From Halocafeteria seosinensis (lineage: Eukaryota > Sar > Bigyra > Bicosoecida), in contig LVLI01000599.1 of assembly GCA_001687465.1 (NCBI GenBank), forward strand, positions 21,711 through 85,710: a DNA stretch of 64,000 nt. Reading direction: 5' to 3'. Of this stretch, positions 11,803 through 21,329 are shown one piece after another (position 1 is the stretch's first letter; each line of letters begins with the position of its first letter). The position numbers and the translations under genes were made by a program. The notes beneath the pieces are model-generated. The model had not been told where the DNA came from, ran no database searches, and was given only the letters and a program-made list of their open reading frames with translations.

Positions 11803-12234
11803 ATGAGTGAGAGTACAATACAGGAGTTTCCTAATCAGACATGCTGCACGGCGCAACATGGTGAGTACGAACTCAACATTCGCGTAGCTTATGGTGGGTA
11901 TCAGTGGAATCCAACTTGCTTTCCAGGTACACACAAGCTGCAAGCATCATGCGTAGAGTTACCGAACGCAATGATGATATGGGTGGGGCCAGCAAACACC
12001 AAAGAAGCCTACTGTAGTAGCCTGGTGGCAACTGTCCCTTACGGTGAAGAGACAGCCAGTAGCCATTGCCTTGGAAGCAATGATGAGTATATGCAGGGTG
12101 TGTGTGCAGCGCTGGCAAGGAAGCTGAAAAAATTATTACTCATTTCGGCGGACACAAAGCAACTAGACCTTTCGGATCCCAACCTGAGAGCAGCTGTGAT
12201 AAAGATTGTTAGGAAAGCCGCCGGAAAGGAGTAA
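11803..12234 (+). CDS. PSMG4: Proteasome assembly chaperone 4-like (PSMG4/PAC4), 121 aa
   Basis: PAC3-PAC4 heterodimers help build the proteasome alpha ring. Exons 11803-11860 and 11927-12234; the 66-nt intron (GTGAGT...TTCCAG) is a multiple of three with no stop, so an unspliced transcript would also read through. I call it an intron because its ends match the consensus and the encoded insert has no counterpart in the family. The conserved core is LPNAMMIWVG, then a polar turn, ATVPYGEE, GVCAALARKLKKLLLIS and a final helix ending in IVRKAAGKE. Length fits human PSMG4 (123 aa). It is convergent with the proteasome beta5 gene, with 60 bp between stops. Identification rests on pattern similarity in a fast-evolving family. 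Confidence 0.72.
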   Translation: MSESTIQEFPNQTCCTAQHGEYELNIRVAYGGYQWNPTCFPGTHKLQASCVELPNAMMIWVGPANTKEAYCSSLVATVPYGEETASSHCLGSNDEYMQGVCAALARKLKKLLLISADTKQLDLSDPNLRAAVIKIVRKAAGKE

Positions 12235-12294
12235 AAAGGACAAGGACACAGGAACGCATGTCACCATTGAATTGCGTGGTATGCAAACTGAAGT

Positions 12295-13424
12295 CTATAT
12301 TGCGGCCTCCTGTAGGCCTAGATGTTTGTAGTGATAATCTTTCACGTCGACAGCTGCAACTTTCTTCCATCCGTCTTCTTTTACTAGATACACTGCACGT
12401 AGGTGAAGAAATGAGACATAAAAGGAAGATGAAGAAGCGATGAGCTACAATTTCGATACATACCGTTGTTAGTGCCTCCAGACATTGCATCACGGAAGGT
12501 AGCGTGGTATATCGCCCGCTTCCCGAGTTCAATGGCCTCTTCATCGCTCATGTCATATGAGTAGCCAGAGTCGAGGACACCATAAGCGTATGTAGATCCG
12601 GATCCTACGGAGAAATATGGAATCGCCCCAGTGGCTTGTAGTCTTGTCCCATCATTATCTACAAAGAACAACTGAGGCCCTGTCTTATCCCATCCAGTGA
12701 TCATTGTACCCTGTAAGAGAGAATCTTGCAACAGTATCAACCGTTGCCAGAGATGAACACCCTCAATTGCTGATAAACGTACCACTGAGAGTCCATATCC
12801 TCGGTATGGATAAAGCATCCTTGACAGTGTTTTTGAGGCAGCTGTCACCGAGATTCTTTCCCCATTAACCATTTCATGATGTCTGCGATGAATTTACAAG
12901 CTTGAAGTATATTTCATGTACACCATCATTGTTCTATGCCTCCATACCTGCAAATCATTCCAAGTCGTCTTTCCCAAAAAGCACAATCAGCCGCTCCTCC
13001 TGCCATGGTTCCGAGGAGATACGGGTTTATTTCGATCACCTTCTTCACCTGTTGTGACGCAATGTAAGTTCCTTGAGTCGATCGAGAATCGACAGAAACG
13101 AGAACCCCTCCTTTATAGCGGAAGGCCAAGGTGGTGGTCCCTTTGGCAAAATTGATCTTGTGTTCTCCTTCAGTATCTCCCTTTTTTACATTGAATCTAG
13201 TACTACAAAAGTGGGCAGGCTGCAGTTGTAAATAATAGTGTGAGTAAAGCTCTCATCCTGCGCAAGATCAAGCTCAAAACTAGACTTACATCACTAACTG
13301 AGGGAATCTCAAACTTGTTCGGGTACTTGTCCGAGAGTTCAGGAACATCAGGGTTGCTGTAAATAGTTTTCAACTTCTGTTTACCCCCATCCAATGTGGA
13401 GGACAGACTTGAGGTGGACAGCAT
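12295..13424 (-). CDS. PSMB5: 20S proteasome subunit beta5 (PSMB5), 283 aa
   Basis: Chymotrypsin-like catalytic subunit of the 20S core. Exons (descending): 13424-13290, 13219-12948, 12882-12783, 12710-12464, 12392-12295. The propeptide ends at Gly before the catalytic Thr in [15 protein letters not shown]. The active-site environment follows: [28 protein letters not shown] (Lys33 equivalent in the VKK run) and [11 protein letters not shown]. The SGG near residue 247 and the C-terminal [16 protein letters not shown] are typical. The 3' splice site before [10 protein letters not shown] was chosen because it alone keeps phase with the conserved exon. The gene is convergent with its assembly-factor neighbour PSMG4. 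Confidence 0.96.
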
Positions 13425-14876
13425 GATCGCGCTGGGGGAGGCTGCACTCTGTGCTTTAACTGGGTATATCCAACCCCTAAAGTCACAACTACCGTCCTAA
13501 TGAAGGGTGAAAACCGTAATCTACGATAAAACAAGAGACAGGGACGCCTAAAAGAGAATAATGATCTATAATGCACGACTGAATGCCTGTAAACCCTGAG
13601 GCAGAAGTCATCTGAGCTGAAAACTGCAAGATTTGTTTGCCGCGTTCACATTGAAGATCCCTCCGATTCGGCCTTCCCTGCATTCTTCCCTACAGGATGC
13701 CCCCTCTGTGTCGCTGCCCTGTTTTGGGGGATGGCAAGATCTTCCCCACCGCGATATCATACCCTCCTACAGTATATCAGGCTCCCTGTATGGACAGTAT
13801 CCCAATCACTTTTTTGCATTTCGATTGAGAGAAGCGTATTGTGCCAGTGCCATACGTGCTAGCTTGGAGATAGTAGCAACACACGAAGGTAAGCATCAGT
13901 GCCGCCTGTGGAATTACAGGCGAATTGTACGAAGGGTGTCATATACGAAGGGGTGCCGTGGAGGGTGTCTATCTTATTCACCAAGGATAATGTGAGATGT
14001 ATGGACAAAAAGGAGTCCCGCTTGCGCAAGCACAATGAGGAAAAGCATCGAAGAAGAACCTGACGGAGAGGAATCCACCATGCGTTCCATGGTGGAATAT
14101 AGCGCATAGAGCATGCATCTCATCTGGACCGCATGAATGCTGGATGTTTCCCCGTGATTCTGGAGAACCCTGTCCAGCCGGGGTGAACCCAGCGAGACAA
14201 TGCGATGCTGTATGCAGTAGCCTTTGGAGGAGGTTGCTAGGCGTTAGCAGTTTCGAGAGAATAACAAATGAGGTTACTATGTCGTAGGTTTTGGTTTCCG
14301 TATTGTACGCACGTTCCTAGAAGAGCTGAGGCATTCGAAGAACGAATTCAAACAGGAGTTGTACGATTGTCAAAAGAGTACACTTGAAAAAGCAAATACT
14401 TCCTAATCACCGATAGCAAGCAAAATTAACCCATGTAACCAACAATAAAAGAGATACGGAAAGCTAGAGCAGGCTAGATAACATAGCCGTCGATCGAATT
14501 TAGAGGAAAGCAGCAACTAGCGTGTAACATACATAGAATGGAAGAAGTGCGTAACATAGAAACGGATACTGTGTAGCACGGGCTATTCGCTACGGACTAC
14601 AGCAGACATTAACGTCACAGTACAGTCTACGATCCCTGTGAGATTGAGATATAAGATATGGTTATATTGCCTAAAACACGGCTCTAGTTGATCATATGTA
14701 GTAACCGTCGAGCGGTGGAACTCCTTTATCCTGGGACAGACCATGTTGGCCTGAGGCGCCCTTCAGGCATTCTGTGTATTCTTTCTACTCCGAAAGTGTT
14801 AGTGCAAAAATATTAATGTTAGCATGTTTACTCTGCAGGAGCTTTTATAGGAGGAAGAAGGAACATATATAGCAAC
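13425..14876. other. 1.45-kb region without an assignable gene
   Basis: Between the divergent beta5 and RRM genes. A 120-codon plus-strand frame (13633-13995) and a small basic frame (about 14000-14061) have consensus-like splice sites near them but no recognisable domain. A perfect 6-bp inverted repeat (GCCTGA...TCAGGC) lies near 14750-14771, about 110 nt before the RRM start codon. I could not assemble a convincing protein or RNA gene here. An unannotated lineage-specific gene or ncRNA is possible. Confidence 0.4.
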
Positions 14877-16228
14877 ATGTCTGACAAAGGTAGGTATCTA
14901 GTGTGGTTCTCTGATGTTTTCATCGAAATCTTACGTGCGCCCAAATATGTTTAGCGGTCGCAGAGGAAGATCACAATGAAGAAGGGGCCGTGGAAGAAGA
15001 ACAGCAGGTAGAGGAGGCCCGACCTGTCGAATATGGCGAGGTGCATGAAGCCGAACCTTTAGGGGATCAGCAAGTGCCGGATTCGGGAAACTATGGCACG
15101 TCGGACTATTCCTACGGAGCACCGGCACAGAATCAACCGCAGCAACAACAACGTCTCACAGTGGATGATGATGTGGACATCGAAGCAAAGGTATGCTGGA
15201 TATCTGGTGCAAACTCCGAAGGTAGTATTTAAGTTTTTCACTGTCTCGAACCGTGGTAGCAGATTTTTGTAGGAGCCTTGTCTTGGAGCACAACTGAGCA
15301 AAAGCTAAGAGATCATTTTGGACAATACGGCGAGGTGGTTGATGCAACAGTAATGCAGAACCGCGCTACGGGAAATCCTCGAGGATTTGGGTTTGTACGG
15401 TTTCGCCATGCTCCAACTGTTGACGAAATACTGAAACACGACCACTACCTTGACGATCGCAAAGTTGATGTTAAGAAATCACTTCCAAAGAATCAGGCCC
15501 CACCCGCTATTGGAAAGGAAGTACCTTCAAATGGACCTCCTTCTGGTCCCACAGATCCGTATAAGATTTTTGTTGGAGCTTTACCTCAGGATCTTGACGA
15601 CGAGGGTATGCGTCAGTATTTTAGCAAATATGGAAACGTTGAGGACTGTGTCGTGATGCGTGATAAAAATACCAACAAGAGCAGAGGATTTGGTTTTGTT
15701 ACCTTTTCAAATTCTGCAGCCGTTGACAAGACGTTGAGTGAACCGCATACAATCCTTGGCCGTCAGGTTGATGTGAAGAAAGCTCACCCAAAGGGCAGCA
15801 ATGATACTTCTAATTTTGGTGGACGTGGAGGCGGTGGAGGTCGCGGTGGTGGCCCTCCTAGAGGCCCTCCCGGTGGATATGGTATGCCTCCATATGGAGG
15901 ATATGATCCCACTGGCCAGATGCCCCCACCTATGGGGATGATGGGTGGCTACCCTCCGTATGCTCCCCCAATGGATCCTGCCATGGCTTACTACGGTGGC
16001 TACGGGGCAGACCCCGCGGCAGACTATGGAATGTACGGTGGTTACGGAGGATATTACGGTGCTGCGTATGGTGCTGATTATATGTATGGAGGAGACTATG
16101 GCGGCCCACCACCGATGGGTGGCATGGGCCCTCCTCCTGGTGGTCGTGATGGAGGTGGATACGGTAGTAGCCGTGGAGGTGGCCCATACAGAAACCCAAG
16201 ATCGAAGCGCGGACAGAAGCCATATTAG
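14877..16228 (+). CDS. Two-RRM, glycine-rich RNA-binding protein (hnRNP A/B, DAZAP1/Musashi type), 404 aa
   Basis: Exons 14877-14889 (a 13-nt first exon carrying the ATG), 14955-15190 and 15263-16228. An acidic N-terminus of about 80 residues leads into RRM1 (RNP2 IFVGALSW, RNP1 RGFGFVRF) and RRM2 (RNP2 IFVGALPQ, RNP1 RGFGFVTF). A long Gly/Pro/Tyr/Met-rich tail follows, with repeated GGYG and PPMG units, and the protein ends in basic KRGQKPY. Such tails are prion-like and commonly support phase separation and mRNP assembly. The family acts in mRNA splicing, stability or translation; the ortholog cannot be fixed from sequence alone. A canonical AATAAA lies about 40 nt after the stop. Confidence 0.9.
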
Positions 16229-16547
16229 AGTTGTTGTTTAAACCATGCGTGGTGTACAACTCGTTTCTAATAAAAACTGATGACAAAACATTGAACAACC
16301 AAGAGTCATTGACGAGTCAATGACGACTCACAAAACGGATACATCTTTTGGCGCGTTCGCCCTCCATATGAATAAGTGACGAAATACATTTGATCTCTGC
16401 GGTTTGATTATTTTAGATTTTATATTTGTTATATTAATTCATGGGCACTCTAACAACAACAAAATGTATATGTTCACCAAATGATGATGTGGCGGATAGT
16501 GCCGTAAACGCTTGTGAATTGATGCCAGCTGCATTCCACAGCAGAAC
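16229..16547. other. 3'UTR of RRM gene and upstream region of SLX1
   Basis: Contains AATAAA at about 16269-16274 after the RRM gene stop, then an AT-rich stretch (about 16380-16440) that may be the SLX1 promoter. No other gene is visible. Confidence 0.5.
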
Positions 16548-17683
16548 ATGTCCTATGCCACATACCTTCTCGTGTCCACAGTGCAGCCTCAGAAAATCTA
16601 TATCGGCTGCACGAATGACCCTCGTAGACGTCTGAGGCAGCACAATGGAGAGGTACGTTCTGATTGAACACGTGCCCCCGGTAGACTCTGCGAGAATCAG
16701 CGCATTGCTTTCCTGCAGCTGACAAATGGAGCTCGACAGACGAGGAAAGGCCGACCGTGGAAATTCGCCGTTGTCGTGAAGGGGTTCCCCTCTGAGATAG
16801 CCGCCCTACAATTCGAATGGGCATGTAAGTCGTCTTTTTGACGACCTTGGATTCCCCGACCGTGAGAACTCAGTAGTGTCTGCATGCAGGGCAACACCCT
16901 TCAAAGAGTCGAGCGATTAGAGACCACACGAAAGGGTAAGTATCAGCGGCAAGAGACAAGCTGCACTAATGACGCTGTGCCACAGATAGTTGGAGAGATG
17001 AATTGCAGGTATGCATCCAAGCGGGGGTACTTGGCGAAGAGTCGTTTATTAGCCATTTTGCTCACGGTAGAACCTTGGCAACGCTACGCGTTGAAAATAG
17101 AAACGCCACTAGACAATGTCAACAAAATCGTGGCGGAATCATGTTCACCCTATACGAGCCGTAAGTTGCCATTACTCAGGTATTTGAAACGCAACTAACA
17201 GTAGACGCCTAACAAACTATGCAGATACTTGTTCGGTAGTGTCGGACCCTGGTATTACAGAATCAGCGCCTCGACCTAGTGATGTGGCAGGACAAACAAG
17301 TATGTTGAGCTCCAGATCCATAGCCAGCTAACTGAGTTTTAGGTTTGGCCGATTAATGTTCTCTGCAGTTGTTTGCGCATTATGCTCCGAAGCTATAGAG
17401 GACGGTATGTCGATCCATACTTCGTTGAATAGTTGGAATTTCAAGACATACACGTCGTATTCTCGGTCTCGTTTTAGCAGGGAATCGAAGGGGAAAATGC
17501 CCAAGATGTATACTGAAAGTCCATCTGCATTGCCTGGCAAGAGAATCTGAGAATAGCGACTGCAGCGATCAGCCGTGCTTAATACCATCAAGGGCAGTGT
17601 GTCCAATATGCTCATACGAGTCCATATGGAGCGAATTTTGCAGGAAGTCTAAATCCGCACCTCAAATCGGTACAGACACGTAA
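16548..17683 (+). CDS. SLX1: SLX1 structure-specific endonuclease subunit (GIY-YIG + RING/PHD), 240 aa
   Basis: Catalytic subunit of the SLX1-SLX4 nuclease, which cuts branched DNA in recombination and repair. Seven exons: 16548-16652, 16719-16824, 16890-16935, 17009-17160, 17225-17299, 17369-17404, 17481-17683. The GIY-YIG domain opens with YATYLLV (divergent GIY half), then KIYIGCTNDPRRRLRQHNGE with the catalytic Arg, GRPWKFAVVVKGFPSE, and ALQFEWAWQHP with the metal-binding Glu. LLAILLTVEPWQRYAL is the usual helical middle. The C-terminal zinc domain starts at CALCSEAIED and continues through KCPRC, HLHC and CPIC. The last 35 bp of coding sequence overlap the end of the SUN gene on the other strand. 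Confidence 0.93.
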
Positions 17684-20001
17684 ATTGCGAATGGCCATAG
17701 TTATCCTCAATGGCGAGCCGCATGAACCGGACGGGTTCGTCGAAACTCCATGACCCTTCAGGCCGAAACACATCCCTTCCGGCGCCATTGTGCTGAAAGT
17801 ACTTTCCAGCATCCAGTGGATACCAAGTAACTCCATGCAGAGAAGAAGAAGCGGATATTGAGAACGTTCGCAGGGCACACTCAGATTGGGAAGCGTCCAC
17901 AGCGGTATCTGCCGACGGAGAAGCAACAACGATTGCTCTTATTTCTGAAATAGCCTTTGCGAGTTCCACCGTTATCACTCCGCTGGTTCCATTTAAGGCG
18001 AAATACTGTCCGGTTCTAATGGGAGCTTCAGAAAGAGGCCAGATATCTGATATTTTGTCCGAGGCTGTATCTTCCCTGCTCACTGTATGGGGAACACGAG
18101 CCGTAAAAAGGGAAGGCGAAGCGCAGCCCACCGCAGCGCACACAAGCCGCTGAACGCTTGTGTCTTCGATATATGGGAGGTCACGCTGAGAAGTACTTCT
18201 CGAATGCCTGTGGAAGAAATGAAGCAATATAGATTATCTTAGAGAAAGACAAGGGCCGAGCGACAACATACTGGTCCTCTGGAGACGTAACAAGCCTCGC
18301 TCCAGACCAAAAGGAGGCATAATTGGCGCCTGATGTTCCTTCCGCTCTGTAACAGTTAAGAAACAACAGCTATGGACTAAGCAGGTTGGCGGAGAATACG
18401 CAGCCCAACACATACCCTTCATCTGTCAAACGTTCTCGGACTTTTCCCCATAGTTCTTGTGTAGTATTCTTTGCCCAGTGTTCCAGTTCTGCTTGAATGT
18501 CAGTATATACCCTGTTGCAACATTCAGGCTCTTTTTGTTCGCCACCACTCATGGTGTTTGCATGTAGGAGTGACGCATTCAGAGCAAGGACAGAAGAATT
18601 TAGCTGTGCAATTATACTATCATGTTCGGAAAAGAGGCCATTGATATCGGGTAAAGTACTCATGCTTTCGTGAACAAGCTCCTTTACCGTTGCATTGATC
18701 TTCTGGCCGTCCGGAAGGTCCTTGATGGATTCTGCAAGAAGCTCCTTTACCGTTCCATTAACCCTTTGCTCCAAGTCAGTCCCAACAGTGGTGTCCTTCT
18801 CTGATATATCAACGTGCGAATCATCGAATGTTTGGTCGTTACCCAGTGAGTGGGAGCCTTCGGCAACCTCAATTTCTTCCCTGGTACCCTCGTTCGCTGG
18901 CATTGACGTCGTTGTCTCCGAAATATTCAAGAGAGTCTCGTTCAGTTGTACGAGTGCCTCCGATTGACGACTGATGACGCTCGATAACGTCGAGTTTACA
19001 TCTGATATCCTCACAGACTGGGTATCAGCAATTTCCCGCATTTCTTCTAAGGTACTACTAGTGTTTCCTAGCGTATTCTTGGTTTCTTCCTGTTGCTTCT
19101 CCAATACTTCAAACCGACGCTGATGTTCAGATAAGCTTTGATGAGTTTGTTGTGCGTGTTCTTGGTGCTTGCTCTGTAGACTATGCAGTTCCGACCTTAG
19201 AGTGCTTACTTCCCTCCGTAATTCTTCCACCAACTGCGTAAGAACGTTACCAGAGTGTGAAGTCCATTCATGAAGAAGCTACACACCTTCACTTACCGAG
19301 ACCATTTCCGACCGCTCAATCGTCATATGTATGCTGGTATTTATTCTATCACTTGAGTCCACAGCAGATTCATGAGCAAACTTCGGCAAGGCTATGATAC
19401 CACTTAAGATCATAGCGCACAAACACAATACAAGAAAGACCAGAAAACGTGCATCACCCAGAGACTCCGGCTCAGCCGGCTCTACGGTAAGAGGGTGATC
19501 AAAGACCTGTGACGTGACCCGCGTAGCTTTCGACGGCGGCGTAAACGTGCCTTCCGAAGATGAGGAATCCGAAGGTGTAGCCGAATCCTCCTCTTCCTGT
19601 GGTTGATTCATTGTCCTCCGTCGACAAACATTGAGCACTGAGGAAGCATTATTTCGGACCGATGTCATGCTCGTTTGAACGGCGGTTGTAGCTCTCTGAG
19701 CCGTGTTGGACACAGCTACGAGAACGGGACGAGCTACGCCTGGATTGAGCTTGCTAATGATACGTGTAAGACCACTTGTCTCTTCCTCCTGGTCCTGTTG
19801 CTGCCCTCTCTGCGGTTGCGATTGGCTTTGTTCCACATATCGATACCTCTCCGTTCTCGACATGTATCCCCCTCCTCCTCCTCCTCTATCTTGCACACTC
19901 GATGAGGCAGCTGAAGCGCTGTAATGGGCAGAAGACGACGAAGAGGAGCTCGTAGCTCTCCTTGCTACACTGCGCCGTCTCCGAGGGGTCGTACTTGGCA
20001 T
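17649..20001 (-). CDS. SUN-domain inner nuclear membrane protein, 718 aa
   Basis: SUN proteins pair with KASH proteins to bridge the nuclear envelope (LINC complex). Exons (descending): 20001-19297, 19233-18416, 18346-18272, 18207-17649. The N-terminus is nucleoplasmic, rich in Arg, Ser and Gly. One membrane segment lies at about 196-216 (FLVFLVLCLCAMILSGIIAL). A luminal coiled coil with heptads and repeated ELVHES/ELLAES units follows, then the SUN domain: NYASFWSGARLVTS, FALNGTSGVITVEL, RTFSISASSS, and the closing GHSQFTCLYRFEVRI. The start was taken at MPSTTPRRRRSVARR, because the frame above it is encoded by a CA repeat. Its 3' coding end overlaps SLX1. Confidence 0.9.
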
Positions 20002-20017
20002 TGTATGACTGTTTTTG

Positions 20018-20034
20018 ACACACACACACACACA
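20018..20034. repeat. (CA)n microsatellite
   Basis: A short uninterrupted CA dinucleotide run just upstream of the SUN gene start codon, in its presumed 5'UTR or promoter. Confidence 0.8.
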
Positions 20035-20232
20035 ACGAAGACAAGCAAATGAGGATTATTTATGAAATAGTTGATTTGTCTACCTGTATTTGTTTGTAGT
20101 GGGACAATCCCGGCGCATTACAGAGATATTCTCCTCCTACGCGGCCGTTAACAGACTGTTTGTACTTTATTACAGGCTATACAGCGCTTGTTTTGCAGTA
20201 ATTATTTTGCTTTTAGTACCACCCAGGACAAG

Positions 20233-21279
20233 ATGCAACAAATTCTATCGAATGTTTCCAATATACGCTATGAGTGTCAGCAATTTGAGATACTAGCCCA
20301 TAAGGTGGAACAGATTCAAACACGAGGAGAAGAGATACCTCGACGAAAACAGCATTCTACAGATGAAAATGACTTTTCGTCGTCTTCTAGTGACGTCAAG
20401 ATGTCGAATTCTCGAATTGCAGCGCACACCGTGCAAATGCTACTGAACGCGGGATCGATCACGGAAGCCAAAGTCAAAGACGAAGGAGGAAGTATTGCTT
20501 CGTTACGTGAATTTCTGTTGCCACCAGCACCACAGAAAACAACGAGGGCGTCCGTGTCGGCACAAAGTAAACTAACCTCGGAAAACCAAACCGAGGCTCA
20601 TGTTGGATCATCTACCGAAACTTCGGCTGTGACGGCCACCAAAGCACCTCGCGATTCTCATAACAGTGCCTCGACCACAACGGGTAACGATAACACTGGC
20701 ACAGCGAAAACATCGGCCGGAAATTCCTCAAAACAAGGGTCTCAGGAGCAGAGAGCTACTCGATTATCATCCAGCAATAAGGGTAAGTGTAGTGCTTTTT
20801 TCGCCGTAAGGAATTTCACATGCTTTCAATCAATGTTCTTTAGCCTTCAGCAAAGCGTGAGAGAGATACCCCCACAGCCAACCAGGCAGCGACGAAGAAG
20901 AGACAACAGGTGCAGGTGCGTCCGTTACCTAAGATTTGACTGACTCTTACTGGCGGTAAACCTTCTCTCCTTAATTTGTTTGCCGCAGGAATCTATGCTT
21001 GATATTATCCGTGATAGAGTGCCACCTAAATATCAAAATGATGAGAAGCACCTTGAGCGCCTCACCACAGTGCTAAAGTTTATCAGAAATAAGGGCGAAG
21101 ATGGTGTTACTTTGAATGAAGCATGCAAGGAAATAGATTGCACAATGTTCACTACGAGGGAATATTTGAGCACCCTCGAACGGTCTGGTTTCGTCGAGCA
21201 AACAAGCCACCAGGCTCAGAAAGGAAAGAAGTCGTTAAGGTGGATTTATAAGAAACAGAAAAAACCTCGACGAGCATAG
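20233..21279 (+). CDS. Winged-helix-like protein of unknown function, 301 aa
   Basis: Exons 20233-20782, 20851-20915 and 20989-21279 join in phase. The N-terminus is helical (about 30 residues), followed by a low-complexity Ser/Thr/Lys-rich middle. A C-terminal domain of about 95 residues follows,wh with helix-turn-helix character: LTTVLKFIRNKG, GVTLNEACKEIDC, TTREYLSTLERSGFVEQ, a basic turn and RWIYKKQKKPRR. This pattern resembles winged-helix DNA-binding modules such as those of general transcription factors, but I could not assign an ortholog. A nuclear role is inferred from the basic clusters. It is convergent with CDKAL1 (50 bp between stops). An exon upstream of 20233 cannot be excluded. 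Confidence 0.6.
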
Positions 21280-21329
21280 CGCATCTGGTACTTTGTAAAC
21301 TATATGAAGATTAAGAAGTCAGTTTGTTA

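Noticed and set aside
13633-13995. A 120-codon plus-strand frame as a gene
   Set aside because: No domain, no conserved pattern and no phase-consistent splicing to neighbouring frames; reported only as gap content.
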